This document shows, piece after piece, positions 1 through 14,974 of a stretch of DNA of 64,000 nt. The notes below the pieces were generated by a model that was given only the letters and a program-made list of their open reading frames with translations, ran no database searches and was not told where the DNA came from. The position numbers were made by a program, and so were the translations under genes. How positions within the stretch are numbered: position 1 is the stretch's first letter; the number at the start of each line of letters is the position of its first letter. The DNA is taken from contig NC_059478.1 in assembly GCF_018139145.2 (NCBI RefSeq), positions 14,615,001-14,679,000 of the forward strand, in the 5' to 3' direction. The stretch comes from Gymnogyps californianus (Eukaryota > Chordata > Aves > Accipitriformes > Cathartidae).

Positions 1-2498
1 GAGATGGTTTCTTCAGTAGGAACAGACCATACCTTTTTGGCTTAAGGTACCCTGGTACAGCAACAATGCATTTTCAACATTGCTTGGATTTTCTAACAGG
101 CACTACTAAATCGGATCTACCAAGTCCAATCTTTATCATAAAGGATTCCTTTGAAGAGGCTTATTCCTTCAGAAGGCACCAAATGGACTGAGTTCCCATT
201 TAAAGTTCCTAAGCAATCATACACTTTCATCACAGACTGGGAATATAGCCATCCTGTATTCCCCAAACTGCATCTTACCTGCCTCACATTAAGGTACATC
301 TATATTTTTAAAAATAAAAATAAGTCACTCTGCAGCTAGATGCATTTCTTTATAGCAAAGAGCAAAGCTGAAGTGATTTCATACCTAATACAGACAGAAT
401 GACACAGTACCACGGGGGATACATTTTCCTGGGGGTTTTGGTATCACCACACATCTCCACACCCATAAGTTTGGTAGTTAATGCCTTAGCTGTGATGGAT
501 CCCAGCAATGACCCTATAACATTACTTTCTACCTGCCTAAAGTTTCAGTGGCAAGAAATATTTCTGACATATAACCAATGGCCTGGCAGCAGGTCTAATA
601 ATATAGTGCTAGGTTTAAAACGCTGCAGTTATCAGTCAGTTACACTACAGAGCAGGTCATGCATAGCAAAGAGCTGCTTTATTAGCTTGATGGAATATGC
701 AGCATGTATGAAATGATAGAATGCAGCTACAGAGTAAAAGCCAAAGCTGATGCACAATGCACCATCATGGCCCAGATAACGTGTGCCATTCAAAATAATA
801 CTAGAGATCCATTCTAACCGATGCATGTCAGTTAACAGTAAATGCTTGAGAGATGACAGTTAGGAAGCTATCCAGGCTCAAAACCTAATTTTGTCTTCTT
901 TCTTGGGGTGAAAAGAGGAAATGGAACTAGGAGGAAATTAATACATTTTCCTGCAAGCTGCAAAGCATAGTAGACACACAATATTAAGATGAACTTTTCT
1001 GACACTGTTTTTTCACACTAAATCAGCAAGCATACTAGTGATTTGCTCCACACCCCACTCCCTAGGCTCTCTTGTCCCTTTCCAAAAACAGACTGAAGTA
1101 CTCCTGACATCACCAGCCAAGTAGCAGGCCTTTTATTATTCAAAAGGCATAAAACAGTTATTAAGAAAGTGAAAGGAATGCAGCCTATTTAGGAGTATAA
1201 TAGAGAATGACTAGAAGCAAGGGGCCTCCTTTACTAACAAGCAATGAACAACTGCAATTCACTGTTGTTAGGCTACTTTGTGCAAACCAGATAGCTTATT
1301 AAAATGCATTGTATACAATGATAAGCATTTGTGAGGTGATCTGCCTCTATAGACAGTCCTGGGACTTACTATGTCTTCCTGGAACTTTGCTATAGATTTC
1401 TATTAATCCTGTTACAAAAACTGCAGAGAGGATAGTAAATATTAGATGGTGGGAGGTTTTTGTCACAATTCTCTCAGGTTTGTTGCAAGAAAAACAAAGA
1501 AAAGTACTCAAATAACTGCACAAAATAGTTCCACAAAAAAATAAATCTCAATAAAACTTGAAGTTCTGTCTCACTTGATATATACTGGATCCAGCAACGC
1601 CAAGTTTACGTTTCCTTATACATGACCTAAATGGTGGACATCTTTGACTATCAAGGTATTACCAAGATAACAAGGAAATATTAAAAAACACGATCTTCTG
1701 TCTTCAGAATACCCTACATTCAAAGGTATCCATACTACAAATTCATTTTCCTCTTGTGTATTTCAAAACTATTATTTCAAGTTCTGATGTGATACAGAAC
1801 TTTTCTAATCAGTAGCAATACAAGATGATAATTTTTGTATCCTGCTCCTCCCTGCATCAGCACACCTGAATCACTGGGCTCAGTGTATATATAAATAAAA
1901 AGACTGCAGCAGTCCAGAGATAGGGAGCAATCTTCCAAGCCAAAACTGGGGTCATCACAGAAGTGATGTTAACTGTAATCAGGAAATGCATCAGCATCAA
2001 GGGTAGAATCATAGAACATTATCCACAGCATCTGATTAATTTTTTTCTTCTTCTCTGGCAGAAAAAATTATCTAAATAATAGATCTGATGCACCATGACT
2101 CTCAATGCTTTATCAGTGTATTTGGAAAAAAGACACCATTTATAACTGAGGAACACACCAGAGTGAAATAACTACAGTTTGCAATCACTAGGTGCATCTC
2201 TAAAAGCTGCAATAAAAGAAAGTTCTACTACATTGTTGCCAGAAATCATACAGATGAATACTGGTGACAAATGATTACTGATATTTTAAACTAAAATTAT
2301 CTGTTACATTTTCTTCACTTGAGGGACATTTTAAGATGTTCTGTGTAAGAAGCGTATTATGGGATGAGCCAACATGTTAATATACATGTTCAGTATCACG
2401 TTAGGTCTTCTAACAAATTCATACAAGCAACTTTATTTTTAATATGGCATTTTTGTGGCCAATGTGCTTGCATACCTGACAATGCAGCTGCAAAGACC
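1..2498. other. Intergenic, nothing recognised
   Basis: AT-rich unique-looking sequence. Open frames here are all under about 110 codons and show no domain, codon bias or splice context that would support a gene. AGAATCATAGAA at 2004-2015 resembles a CR1 tail unit but is isolated. Confidence 0.6.
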
Positions 2499-2503
2499 AA
2501 TAG

Positions 2504-3656
2504 TGTGGCGGGTTGACCCTGGCCGGATGCCAGGTGCCCACCAAAGCCACTCTATCACTCCCCCTCCTCAGCTGGACAGGGGAGAGAAAATGTAACGAAA
2601 GGCTCATGGGTCGAGATAAGGACAGGGAGATCACTCACCAATTACCATCATGGGCAAAACAGACTTGACTTGGGGAAAAAATTAGTTTAATTTATTACTA
2701 GTCAAAGCAGAGCAGTATAATGAGAAATAAAACCAAATCTTAAAAACACCTTCACCCCACCCCTCCCTGCATCCCGGGCTTAACTTTACTCCTGAATTCT
2801 CTAATTCCTCCCCCGCAGTGGCGCAGGGGGATGGGGAATGGGGGTTGCAGTCAGTTCATCACACGTTGTCTCTGCCATGCCTTCCTCCTCAGGGGGAGGA
2901 CTCCTCACACTCTTCCCCTGCTCCAGCATGGGGTCCATCCCATGGGAGACAGTCTTCCACAAACTTCTCCAACGTGAGTCCTTCCCACAGGCTGCAGTTC
3001 TTCACGAACTGCTCCAGCGTGGGTCCTTCCATGGGGTGTGCAGTCCTTCAGGAACAGACTGCTCCAGCGTGGGTCCCCCACTGGGTCACAAGTCCTGCCA
3101 GTAAACCTGCTTCACTGTGGGCTCCTCTCTCCACAGGTCAACAGGTCCTGCCAGGAGCCTGCTCCATCACAGGCTTCCCATGGGGTCACAGCCTCCTTCA
3201 GGCATCCACCTGCTCTGGCCTGGAGTCCTCCACGGGCTGCAGGTGGATATCTGCTCCACCGTGGACCTCCATGGGCTGCAGGGAGACAGCCTGCCTCACC
3301 ATGGTCTTCACCACGGGCTGCAGGGGAATCTCTGCTCCGGTGCCTGGAGCACCTCCTCCCCCTCCTTCTTCACTGACCTTGGTGTCTGCAGAGTTGTTCC
3401 TCTCACATCTTCTCACTCCGCTCTCTCTCGCTGCAACTGCCACTCCCCTGTAACTTTTTTTGCTTTTCTTAAATATGTTATCACAGAGGTGCTACCACTG
3501 TTGCTGATTGGCTCGGCCTTGGCAAGCGGCGGGTCCGTCTTGGAGCCAGCTGGCATTAACTTTATCGGACATAGGGGAAGCTTCTAGCAGTTTCTCACAG
3601 AAGCCACCCCTATAGCCCCCCCCGCTACCAAAACCTTGCCACGCAAACCCAATACA
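2504..3656 (-). mobile_element. Complete solo LTR of an avian endogenous retrovirus, minus sense
   Basis: The element begins TGTGGCGGGTTGACC and ends AACCCAATACA. It is bounded by a perfect 5-bp target-site duplication AATAG (2499-2503 and 3657-3661) and by the TG...CA ends of LTRs. Read on the minus strand it has a CCAAT-type box (GAGCCAATCAG), a TATA-like ATATTTAAG near 3471-3479, and a poly(A) signal region TAATAAATT near 2690-2700, so transcription sense is minus. The middle (about 2900-3340) is a degenerate array of units built around CTGCTCCAGCGTGGGTCC. No gag, pol or env remains, so this is a solo LTR left by recombination. I recognise the type as abundant in Neoaves; a 5-bp duplication fits the ERVL-like class, but the family name is not certain. 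Open frames inside it are not genes. Confidence 0.9.
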
Positions 3657-3661
3657 AATAG

Positions 3662-6600
3662 TAACATGGAGATCTATATCTATGAAGATCTACAAAAGCA
3701 CTATAATTACTTCCAAGCAACCTTAAGGATGGTCTTTAAACACTTGCATTTGTTGTGACGTGTTAATGATGCAGATTTCATATCACCACACGTTAAGAGT
3801 ACACACAGCACACAAACAACATCAACACAATTTCTAAATGTGGAACTCAAAATGATTCAACAGCAGAGGCTGGTTATACACAGCAATGCCACCAAGTTAG
3901 GAGCCAATTTCCAGCCTTGTTTCTTTCCACATTGCCTTGAAATTGATTGCAACTACTACTTCTTTTTATATTCTTGTGAACACGTCACTCGCTCAGCCTT
4001 CAAATTTTAATCATTTTCTGTCTGTTGGCAGTTTCATAAGCCTTCTCTTCACAGAGAGACACACAACTCTGTTTCCCCTCACCACTCATTACAGCACCCT
4101 GAAATCTGTGTTGCTCAATTCTTTTCTCAGCCTCTTGCTGTTCTCTCAGATGCCAGCTTCAGACAGTGTCCTTGAACACCCTGCTCTTATTCAATTGCAC
4201 TAACCAATGATTTGTCATACAAGTGACCCCACCAGAGCACTCAAGGGAGTACTCACTGTTGAGTACTCACTCAACAATCAGGACATGTGAAGCTAGAAAT
4301 AAATTACCACATCCTAGGCTCCAGCATTAAATTTGATCCTCATTCTGCTACAGCAGCATTTACTCTGTCTGATAACTTCAACTCAGTGTTCTGCTTGCAC
4401 AGGAAGGCTGGATCTAACAGAAGTAGGGCTGTCAAAAAGAGTAAATTAATTTACTGATTGGGGGAGGGGGAAATAAGCACAGATCCTAGAGGTAAGGACT
4501 TTTCTGCTGCTTTTGACTTGCATATCTTTACACCACCTTTGCACTTCACAGGCCTAGAACTGGCTCCACACACACAGTCCCAGAGCAGCTTAGAACACAC
4601 TATAGCTTGCTTTGTGCTATTGTGGAAACCAGCTCCACGGGACTGTCAGAGCAGCTGAGGGCTGTCATTATCCAGTGCTGTCTGAGCCACATACCCACCT
4701 TCTCAGGAACCAGTGCCACAAACAAACAGCATGGAGCTCTTAGAAGATTCTTCACTACTGCCGAGTCTCTTCATGCAGAAAGGTGCATTAGAAGTTTTGT
4801 GGGCCATACTCTGAAACTATGGCTTTACCTATAAGTACCCACTAGAAGAGTAAAAAAGTATTTATATTTAATAGGCAAGATCAATATTTTCAAATGTAGG
4901 CTGTAAAGCTAGGCATCTCCATTTCAACGGAGGACTTGAAATAAACAGCCTAAATTTCTGAAGTGCTGAGAACCATCTGCTCTTATTGGCCTCAGTGGGT
5001 TTTGAAAAATAAACTGTTTAATTAGATGCTTTGACATGGACCTGATTAGTTAACTTTTGACACTAGCAGTTTAAAAAAACAACAACAAACAAACAACCCT
5101 CTAGAGTGGAATGGTCTCATCTAAAGAAAGTATTGCTTCCACTCACCATTTGGCCTTCTCCATGTCCTTCATTCAGCCCTGGAGTAACTCTAAAATCTCA
5201 ACTGTTCATTTTTTTCCCTCTAATTCTAAACTACCAATAAAAGTTTACATGTTAAAATGACAAATAAAAGTTTTTTCCTCCAGGCAGAAAGCAGCACTGA
5301 AATATGAAATTTTACAGTGCTCCTTGCTAGAACTATCTGCATCATGGACTGAAATATATGCAACTAAAATAACACCTCAAACTATCACATTTTGCCAGGC
5401 ATGTCTGTATCTCAAAATGAAGGGCAATACAGAGATATCTAAACAGAAGCACTAGTTGGGACATATATATTGTGCAGCAAAGCATCATAAAGCCTTATAC
5501 TACTCTACTGCACCCAGGCTAAGCTCTGCCATCAATCCATGTTTACTGGCTTTGACACTGTCTCCTTCTGTTATGGCCACACCAATTACATTATGCTTTG
5601 TTGCCATGAATACATGTCTTTGATTCTCCTGGAGGGAATTAGCTCAGACTTGCAAAGAAACTAGTAAAATAAAAATGAAACTTTAAGTGTCAGAAAATAG
5701 TTTTAAACATACAGTGACGTATTGTTCTTAATGCTTTTGTGTTGTACTATACCTTTTATGTGCACACAACCACACACAGGTAAAAAGCATGCTGTTTGGT
5801 TTGGAGTGGGATTTTTTTGTTTGTTTGTTTTAAATGCTACTACAATTTTGAAGAAGCTTGAGCTCTGATTTGGAGCTGCTACCTGGAAAGGTCAGAGCCT
5901 GAAACTACTTACTGGCTATATACAGCACCTTTTAAACTCTATTCACTAAATGTATGAAGCCCTAATCCCCACCAACACCTCTACAAGCTGCCTCAACAGA
6001 AACAGTTGATAGGGTAACAAAGATGTCTGTGAATTTATAAATTAAATAAATGCATTTAAGTGGTCTCATATGATAAGCTGTCTCTATGCTACAAACCAGT
6101 AAGCTCTGAGGTACATCCTTCATTTCCCATCATCTTTCAGCTCAAATGCTTGGGTTCCTTTCCAAAGGAAAGGAGTGTTGGCTGGGAGATGTGACACTGC
6201 CTGACAGGAGTTAGCATGCGACATCAGAAACAAGACAGAGCAGGGCATAGGAGAGTGCATCTGCCCTCCAACACCGATACAGCCTTTCTATTACTTGGCT
6301 GTGTGTAAGTCAAAATATCCCCAGCTGGCAGATTTCAGTCAAGAGATGAGATCAATACCAATGTGGATCAAGATGAAGACACAGAAGAGTATTTTAAAGA
6401 AGTTTTGATAATGTCAATAGGTATTCATTTTAACTCAAAATAACTTCAGTCACTCATGGGTTCTTAGAAGGAAAGCATATTATAGAACAAAATAGCTTTA
6501 TGCTTGAATAAATTTTTAATGTAATGAGTCATCCCAGTATACCTAGTTTTTAAACAGTATTATTTACCAGTAGATCACAAAGAGATTAACAAGTGGAAAA

Positions 6601-8660
6601 ATATTGTTTGTTTTACACTTGAGAAGGCCGAGTCTCAAGCAGACATAATGCATTATTACCTTTGGATACATTGCAACCATGCGGCAGAGCTCAGCATGAG
6701 ACCCAGATTTCCCATGTCCATATCCAGAGCTCTTAAAACAGACCTGCTCTTTAGGTAAATAAGTATCATTAACAGGAATATTCCCTTCTAGATGTTAAAT
6801 ATTAAAGAGCTTCTAGTTTCATGTCAGAAGTGGAAATACTTGGCAACACAGAAGCACAGCATTCTGAGTTCAGATACAAGAAAATGAGTGTTAATCCTAA
6901 ATAAAGAAAGAAACCACACCAAAAAAAAGCATGGCTTGCAAATGCAAGGAGAGAAATATAAAAACACTTTGAGGCTTAATTTACAGAGAAGATGGATTTT
7001 TAAAGAGCTAATGAGGGGTGGGATTCCTCCAAAGAGCAGTCCACCAGTCTCCTAGAACTCCCCAGTCTGTGTTAGCCATACACAGTAAGGACTGAGACAT
7101 AACTCATATTCTTATGTTTTAAAAGCAAATCCCCTATAAAAGTGGAACAACAATTTATTCATTTGCTTGGTTTTGGAATGTCTGTCAAACTATAAAATGT
7201 GAACAGTCTTTTCCCAAAGTAGCATTAACCAAAAAGTAGATTGAGGTCATCTAAGAGACAAGCCACACTGAACAAGGTACAACTTACGCCAGGCAGACCT
7301 TGTTCCTGGAATACACAGCCTGATGCAGTTGTCAGGAGAAGGCTGTGGTTACAGGAAAGGTCAAGCACTACACATAGCCTCCACACAATATGGTAAAAAG
7401 CTTTAAGCCCCTTGCACACCTGCTCTTTCACTGCTGGAAACCAAGGGTATGGATAATGCCAGAAGATTTTGGGTTGATACAACAGGATGTTTAGTGTATA
7501 ACACACCATATGGCTCATATTCAGACCTTACTGCTGCTGCCAAGCAGTCATACGAGGGCTCCAACTCATGAGATGACAAGAACCTTCCTTAATACAAATA
7601 AAAGCAGCTGAAAGCAGCCATCACCACCTGATCCAGGCTGTGCAGTGTCTATGTACTGCCTCAGGCACACGATAATGCTGGGATCACTCAAAGCAAATCC
7701 TCTGTTCTAGTTCACCACCAAGTTGTACAAGTGCTCATATGGCACAGCTGATGGGATGATAGGGAAGAGAGACCCACAGCCACCCTGTGACCCTTTTCTG
7801 ATGTCCTGGGCTATCCAGAGGCAGCCTTGTGGACAAATGTTATTCAAACAGCCAGCTATTCTCTCTGGCAACCAAACTAGACACAAAAGATCTGTGGGAG
7901 AGGCGCACTCGCTCTCTCCCCCCCTAAAATACAGTTAGTCCTAATAGAGCAGCTTGCTCTTGGCATTAGCAAGCTAGAATTGATATATTTCTCAGCATGA
8001 AATCTTGATTGCTAACAATTAAAATGACTGAATATTCAATGAAATAACACTACACAGATGTAAAAAACAATGTACCCATACTCAGCTGTATCCTACTTTA
8101 TATGTTCTAAATGTGTAGGATGGCAATTTCTAGACTATGGTTATTATAAGAGGATTTCTAAATGTGTACTGAAAGGTTGAAAATCAGTTTCCTCTTACCA
8201 AGGACATGTACTTCAAAATTAATATAAAATTGCTGGTTTATGTCAATATGTACTTGCTCAACAAAATATGCATTCATGTTCCACTGCAAACACCGAATAC
8301 AATTTTCTCCCCCCCAATCCTATCCTTTCCATCCACAGCTTGTCCTCCTGCACTCCCCTTCAAGACAGGATTCATTCCTATTAGACCTAAAACTGTGAGG
8401 AATAGTTTGAGTATTGTTTTTCCAGTGGCAGCAACAGCATAAACAATCCCTTACACCTTATCATTTATTTCCACCCTAGTCCTGCCTCATTTATGGAAGT
8501 ACAACTGTTGGTGAGAGTATACTGCAAACAATAAAAGGAGATGGCTCTTGAGGTAAAAAGGCTATTTTTTTTAACACCATTTATTTGCCTAACTCAATTC
8601 ACTAAATATTTCCTTGAATAATTACAATGATGCAACTGGTAAGGGCGTGGCAGGGGGAAC
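3662..8660. other. Intergenic, nothing recognised
   Basis: AT-rich sequence between two LTR copies. Only short A-rich and CAAA-type runs (near 5076-5095 and 5812-5830) stand out. Short open frames look random. No RNA gene or element end was seen. Confidence 0.6.
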
Positions 8661-8750
8661 TGTACTGGTTTGGGCTGGGATACAGTTGATTTTCCTCAGA
8701 GTAGCTGGTATGGTGCTATGTTTTGGATTTGTGACCAAAACAGTGTTAAA
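8661..8750 (+). mobile_element. Truncated 5' fragment of an ERVL-like LTR
   Basis: The fragment starts TGTACTGGTTTGGGCTGG and continues through GTAGCTGGTATGGTGCTATG and TTTTGGATTTGTGA. This is the same start, with substitutions, as the complete LTR at 39663 (GTAGCTGGTATAGTCCTGTG, TTTTGGATTTAGTA). Similarity fades after about 8750 and no 3' end or flanking duplication is visible, so this is an older, truncated relative. Confidence 0.65.
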
Positions 8751-11700
8751 CAAATTGAAAACTTTAAGGAATCTTGTATTTGTTTCTACAAAATTCCAGA
8801 ACATCTGATGCTGGGATCATTGCTTTCTAATGCTCCTTCTCAATTAATTGACATGCCAGCAAAAAGGATTAATTCTACAGGATCGTTGCTTCAGCATGAA
8901 TTCATTTGCAGGTAGTGAGCTGTATCCTTGCCTCCTCAAAATCTGACTTCCGAGGTTTTATAGAGTTATTCAAAGCAAGAATCCAGGGTTAAGATTATAT
9001 AATGCCCTGTCCATAGAAAATTCATATGTCTAAATAGCTTTAAGTTCTTTAGTACCAGCTGTATTCTTACTGAATTTGTGTCACCCTTGTGATCCTCAAT
9101 CTGTTGCTCTCAAGGATGCTTTGCTGCAGTTCTCTTCAGCAGGGAATATCAGAGAGCTCCCAGCTTAGTCTTGTTTCCATGCCCTTCCAAGCATGGCATC
9201 TCCTTAGTTTTTCCAAAGGGCAAAAAGTGTAAAGCAATTTTATTGCAGAGTTGCATCTATTTCCTTTTTGAAAGCAGATTATTTTTTTTTTAAACCTTTC
9301 TGGTCACCCACTTATTCCAAAGGCTCATATTTAGTGAAGGATAAGATTACAGACAAACAGTTTCAAGATCTCTACTCCCTAAACCTGCAGCAAGTGGTAC
9401 ACTCTGGACTGGAAAACACCTCACTGATATCGTTGCTATGGCAAAGCTTAATATGAGTTTAGAGACTGGGCACACAGCCAAGAAGAAAATGGGGAGGGCT
9501 GACACATGACATTTCCCCCTTTGTTCTTTTCATACAGTTCACTTTCTACAGCTCTTCTCAAGAGCACAAGAAATGTTTCAGCTTCAATTATCTCCACAGG
9601 AGCTTCATTTTCCCCCCTTTTCTTTTTTTGCTCTAAGACAATAGTCAGAGCTATTGTGACTTCGACTTTTTCTTCCGATTCCCAGTGAATTACATGTGTT
9701 CATAGTAAGTAATTCCTACAAAGATTGTTATCACCTGTGCTGTTGATTTCCTTTTTATTAAAAGAAACTAGTCGGGAACACAAACTTAACTGCTTCCTTT
9801 CATCTCTATTTTAACTTGATAGCCAACAAGGACGACATTTTCTGAAAAGAGGTACCAGTTTATTGTAAAAAGCAGATTTTTGTTCATCGTTGTAAACAGA
9901 GCTTACAAAACCCATCACTTACTGTATCACTGCTTATGTCCCATCATCTTCAGCCAGTGTTGGTCAAGGTTGGTATAATCTGATTCTATAATTGCATCCA
10001 GTTAACTTTAACATAAACTGTATGATCAAATCTCTTTTTAGATATAAGAGACTGTTGCTTGTAGGAAATATTTTTGTAAACCTATATAGATGTATTTTAA
10101 TATAGAATAGCACAGTGGAATACAAACCCAGTACAGGTTTATGTATATACTTCAAATAAGGAAGGCAAAAGAAGATATAAAAGGACATTAAATGATCTTT
10201 GAAATGCCTTGACAAGTCTAAGAGACCTTATTTTCTATAGCTCCCCAAGCATCAGTATTGTTGAAATTGCAGGGTTAAGCTGTTTTTATGCACTGTGTTA
10301 ACAGAGCACCATGAGACCACTGCAACAAGTGTGTCACATCCTGGAAAGTGTCCTAGCTACAGAAATTAAGTGTAATTAATACTATTTACTCAAGAAATTA
10401 GATGCTGAAGAGAAAAATCCATTACAAAAGGAGTAACTTCATGCCAAAAAGGAAAGGTCTGAGCTGTTCCACTGTATTCTGTGCCCTCACAGTAATTAGT
10501 TGTGAGCCTAGACTTCAAAGCTCTTCCATAAAAAGAAGTCTATCAGACACGCCTCTTACCAGGATTTATCGCAAACAAGTAAACCCTTTGAGAAGTGTCC
10601 TAACACTCTGAAATACTTTAAACTCATACCCTGAACAAAATAAGATCAGGAGGAAGAAGAGTAATCAGTAGGCTAGTGCACCGTAAATAAACTTCTAAAG
10701 CAGTTATAAGGTGGACAATCCTTTGAAACAATGAGAGCTATCAATGGCAATATTAATTTAGGAGGATATGAAATAGAAACATGAGGTACTTACTCATTAA
10801 CTTTAGCTTATACACAAAGACTGACAGTCACTATCCTTAGTTACAAGGACAGCCATTTTCCCTGTCACATAAAAGGAACTTACCACTCAGCAGCAAAAGC
10901 ACCTGTAAGGGCACTATAAATGAGGAGTAACTGACACACAGGCAGGCATTTGACTAAATCACTAGCACCTCAAGATTTAATATTTTAATAGGAATGCTAA
11001 CAGTGCTCTGCTGAAATGACTGAATGTGGACTGCGTTGAATATAATCTGATGGCTTTATGAACATATGAAAACACCACATAGCAGTACAGAAGGGTTTAC
11101 AATTGCTGCAATCCATTTAGCCATCTGCCCAGTAAAAGGTCAATGTAATTAACAGTTTAAAGACACATATGATGGAAAAGACCAGACTTTATATAAAGAA
11201 GAGCATCTAAATCAAGAAAATAAATAGGATTCCAGAGATACTACCATTAATTTCTTCCTGAAAGACAAATCTATTTCCATAAAAAAACGCTGTAGCAAAA
11301 GGTTGCTATGACCCTTTAGCAGATGTTTCAGCCATATTAAAATCACCAAGGATGTCAAGCTTTAAGACCTAGTTCTGGGACATAAGACTATATTAAGAAG
11401 CTTAGTCACACACACAAAACTACATTTGCTCAAACACCAAAACCCATTCAAGAAGCGACTCCAACAAGTCAACTCTTCCACCCTTTCAGCCCCTTTTCTA
11501 GGTTGCCAACTTGAAAACATCACTTGTGTTTTTAATACATGATTACATTGCATAGAATTAGGAAAGCACAAAGAAGGTGATCACAAGAAATGCTGAAAAA
11601 ATAAGCAGCATTTAAAGGATACATTTCTAACAAAATGTATTAGGAATGGCTGGAAGCCAATAAAAGGTAATTGTTTGGGTTAGAAACTCACATAGCTGAA

Positions 11701-14700
11701 ACTGCAAGGAAATATCAGAGGTTTCCAAACCAGCAGTGGTCTATGGAGAGATGCTCAGACTCATGGTGTCAATTCCTCTGCTTTTGCTATCTGCAGTAAA
11801 TTCTTGCTCCCAAATATCTGACAGACATTCTGCCTTGGACAGATCTTAAGTAAGGTGCATTTATAGGAAACCTGCATCTGGTCTCCTGCACGTGGCTATC
11901 AAGTACAGCACACCACACTGCATCAAATGCGGTAGCACTTGAGGACTCCTACTGGTTTGAAAAACCCAGAATTACCACTGTGTATATGCTGGAAGCATCC
12001 AAACTGTTAGGGCCTCAGACATCTAGAAACTCTAAGCAAAGCTATGCCAGCTTTAAAATCTACCAAGGTAGAAAAAGCAGTCACATCCAGGAAAACCCAG
12101 GTATACAGCAGCCCTAAATTAAATGAAAATGCATGTACTAGATTATATTTCCATATGAGCAGTTGCCAAAGGGATGTTTCCTGGGATCTGTTAAGCTTAA
12201 ATCTCATGGTATTAAAACAAAATGGGAGCATACAACTTGCAGCCACAGGCAGCACAGGCACTACTCTGATTTGCACTGCTGGGCATGGCAAGAGTCCACA
12301 CCTTCATTGACAAAGTGGCATCATCAATCCAGCAAGCCACTTCAGGTGTGGCAGAGAAGGCTCAGAAGTGAAGCTTGCTCCTTTTTGTCTTTTGGAAGGA
12401 TTGCATCTGTCACAAATCCAGGAAGGTGGCAGCTTGAGTGAGAACAATTCTGAAGCTTCTGATAAGCGTGAGAGAGAGCAAGTTCCAGCCAAAGAAAAAC
12501 ATTCAGACTGCTGAGTGATTACAACAGCTAATATCCAGTAGGGATTTTCTTAGAGAAATACTAAAGCTATTGAAAAGATTAGGCTGCCTAAATTTAATCC
12601 TTACTTGGTAGAAATCTATATAGCTTCACTGAACTCAACACAAGTACGCTGATTTTTCTCTGGCTGAAGATCTAAATGCAACTTGGACACAAGCAGGCAA
12701 GTTGTGAAATTTCATAGGAATTAGGCACACAGACTTCTACAGAAATTCATCTACAAACCCCTAGAGATGGAGAATGACTAAGAATCTCTACATAGGATTT
12801 TTTTATTTATCCTCAGGCAGAAACAGTTCTCTCAAATGCCCTACTGTTACGTTACAAAAGAAAAAAGAAAAAGAACAAAAGCTATCAAGTCAGGCCTGCT
12901 TCATAAAAAGGTTTTAGCTACCCCATGAGGCAAGTAGAAATCACCTATATTCCACAGGGCTGGATCCATAAACCCTACTTTGCTACCTACACAAGAAAAA
13001 TGAGAACTCAAAATGCAGCTAGGTGACTAAATGCAGCCTTCTCACGTAAGTGTGGAGTTGGTGTTTAGATCTATTTAATATGTAGCAAACAATGAAAAAT
13101 TATGATTTTCTGATGATGGATCCTATCCCCCTCCTACTTCCAAAATGCTGACTAAAGTGTTAGTCAGCTGCTACAGCATAACACTAACAATTGTACAACT
13201 CAGCTTTACCCCATTATTTAACCAAGCAGAAAGGCTTAACAGTTCTGTTAAACTGCTCACTTTCACACCAGTGGAAAGTAATGGAAATACATACTTTACC
13301 CAAACAGAACTGCATCAGACTTCATCAACAGGTTTTGTTTCTAAACAACTTTCTGAAATAGTGTAAATTGTAGTTTAGGGACTGCTTGTGTCAACTATTT
13401 GAATACCTGTTACTAACATGCTCTACAACAACTAAAGTTTTCAAGAGGTCTTAGGAAAGCAGAAGAAAACAGAAGAAAAAATTTCTCAATGCAGAAATCA
13501 CCATTTTCATTAAGCAATCGGTGAATCTTTTTCTAACACTACTTGTCACAGTTTTAAAGAATATTACTACAGGAAATATATCTAGCTTATCATCCTAGTG
13601 TCCACCAACTACTACTCCCTATTTACTTAGGGGACCCCGTTCTACAACATTCAAATTAGCAATCGTACCACCTACTACAAAGCCTTCCTGACTTCAGACA
13701 TTGAAACAGGATTCAGGTGTCTAAATACAGGCATTTAGCATCATTTTGGACAACCAAAGTCACTCAGACACATACAATTATTTTTGCATAGTATGTTATA
13801 CTACTCACTCAGTGCAGCATGCCCTGGAACTCAGGGCGGAGTCTCCGATAAATATAATTTATCACTCTTTTTCTGCTTTTTGGTACAAAGCTATAAATAA
13901 ATGAAAGGACTCTGAACCATGCAGAAAGCTGCCGTTACCAAATGTGTAATAATCACTTTAAAATCCACTTCAGATTTCACAGGAAAGATCCACCCCACTG
14001 TCAGATCTAACCTGTCTTATCTGAGACTTTGATCTAAGTAGTAGTGAAAACTGAACTACAATCAAAACTGAAGCACAGGTACAAGAATTGTAAGGATTTT
14101 ATAGGTTAAATTCTTATTGAGTGAGAAATATATGGGTCTCCATATCCTGCAACTGTTAATGATTAAATATCTGCCAGCTGGCATAATCAAGGAAACAATA
14201 ACTCAACTAGTTAAAATACCACAGTAAAAGAATGATTGTCTACTAAAGCATACTTAACTTCAGGTAGCATCTCTGTAATTGACAAAATAGATATCCATTT
14301 CAAAGATAATCCTCAAATTATAATTTTCTCACTTACTGGATTTATGTGATTTAATATGCAGTCATTTTCTCATTAAGACTTAAATATACAGTACTTGAAC
14401 AAGTGATTGCTGTGTTTAAACCATAATCGAGCATTTCTTTCCTGGTACTCCTGCCTGTGATACCCAGAGCACGTAATGGTTGCTTTTAAAAGCCAACACG
14501 CTGTAGGTATCAGCCACCCTCAAACTACTTCACACATCCAGTTGTTGTAGGAAAGAGCTACCCGCTAGGGCCCTGGACAAAGAGTAAGCCATTAAGCCAG
14601 TCAGCTTTTCTACAACTTCTGTAACTGCAAGCCAAGCAATCCCACTGTAGATATCCCATCTAAGCCTTTTAAAACCTTTACCTTCAAACCTTTAGACCTT

Positions 14701-14974
14701 CTTTTGTTCTCTCAGGGTTCTGGTTTATCAGATGACCCTACAGCAATGACAATTGCCCCACAAGTGCACACATCCTGAGCCAAGGACCTGGTCACTGTCA
14801 AGTGGCCTTGCAGCCTTCCCCAGGGGAGCTGGAAACAGCTGTATGTGTACATAGGCACATGTTCCCCACAGCTGAAGGAAGGAAACTGTGATTGTCAAAG
14901 CTTGCTGACTAGATGAGCAACAACTGCTTTGGAATTAACTAACACCAGACAGGTAACAAGTGACTTCATTTACT
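8751..14974. other. Intergenic, nothing recognised
   Basis: AT-rich, high-complexity sequence with short random open frames on both strands. No repeat family, exon or RNA gene could be supported. Conserved non-coding elements may be present but cannot be recognised from one genome. Confidence 0.55.

Noticed and set aside
2004..2015. Isolated AGAATCATAGAA resembling the CR1 tail repeat
   Set aside because: Only 12 bases, no adjoining CR1 body; could be chance.
2818..3453. 211-codon plus-strand frame
   Set aside because: Lies wholly inside the solo LTR and runs antisense through its repeat array; not a protein gene.
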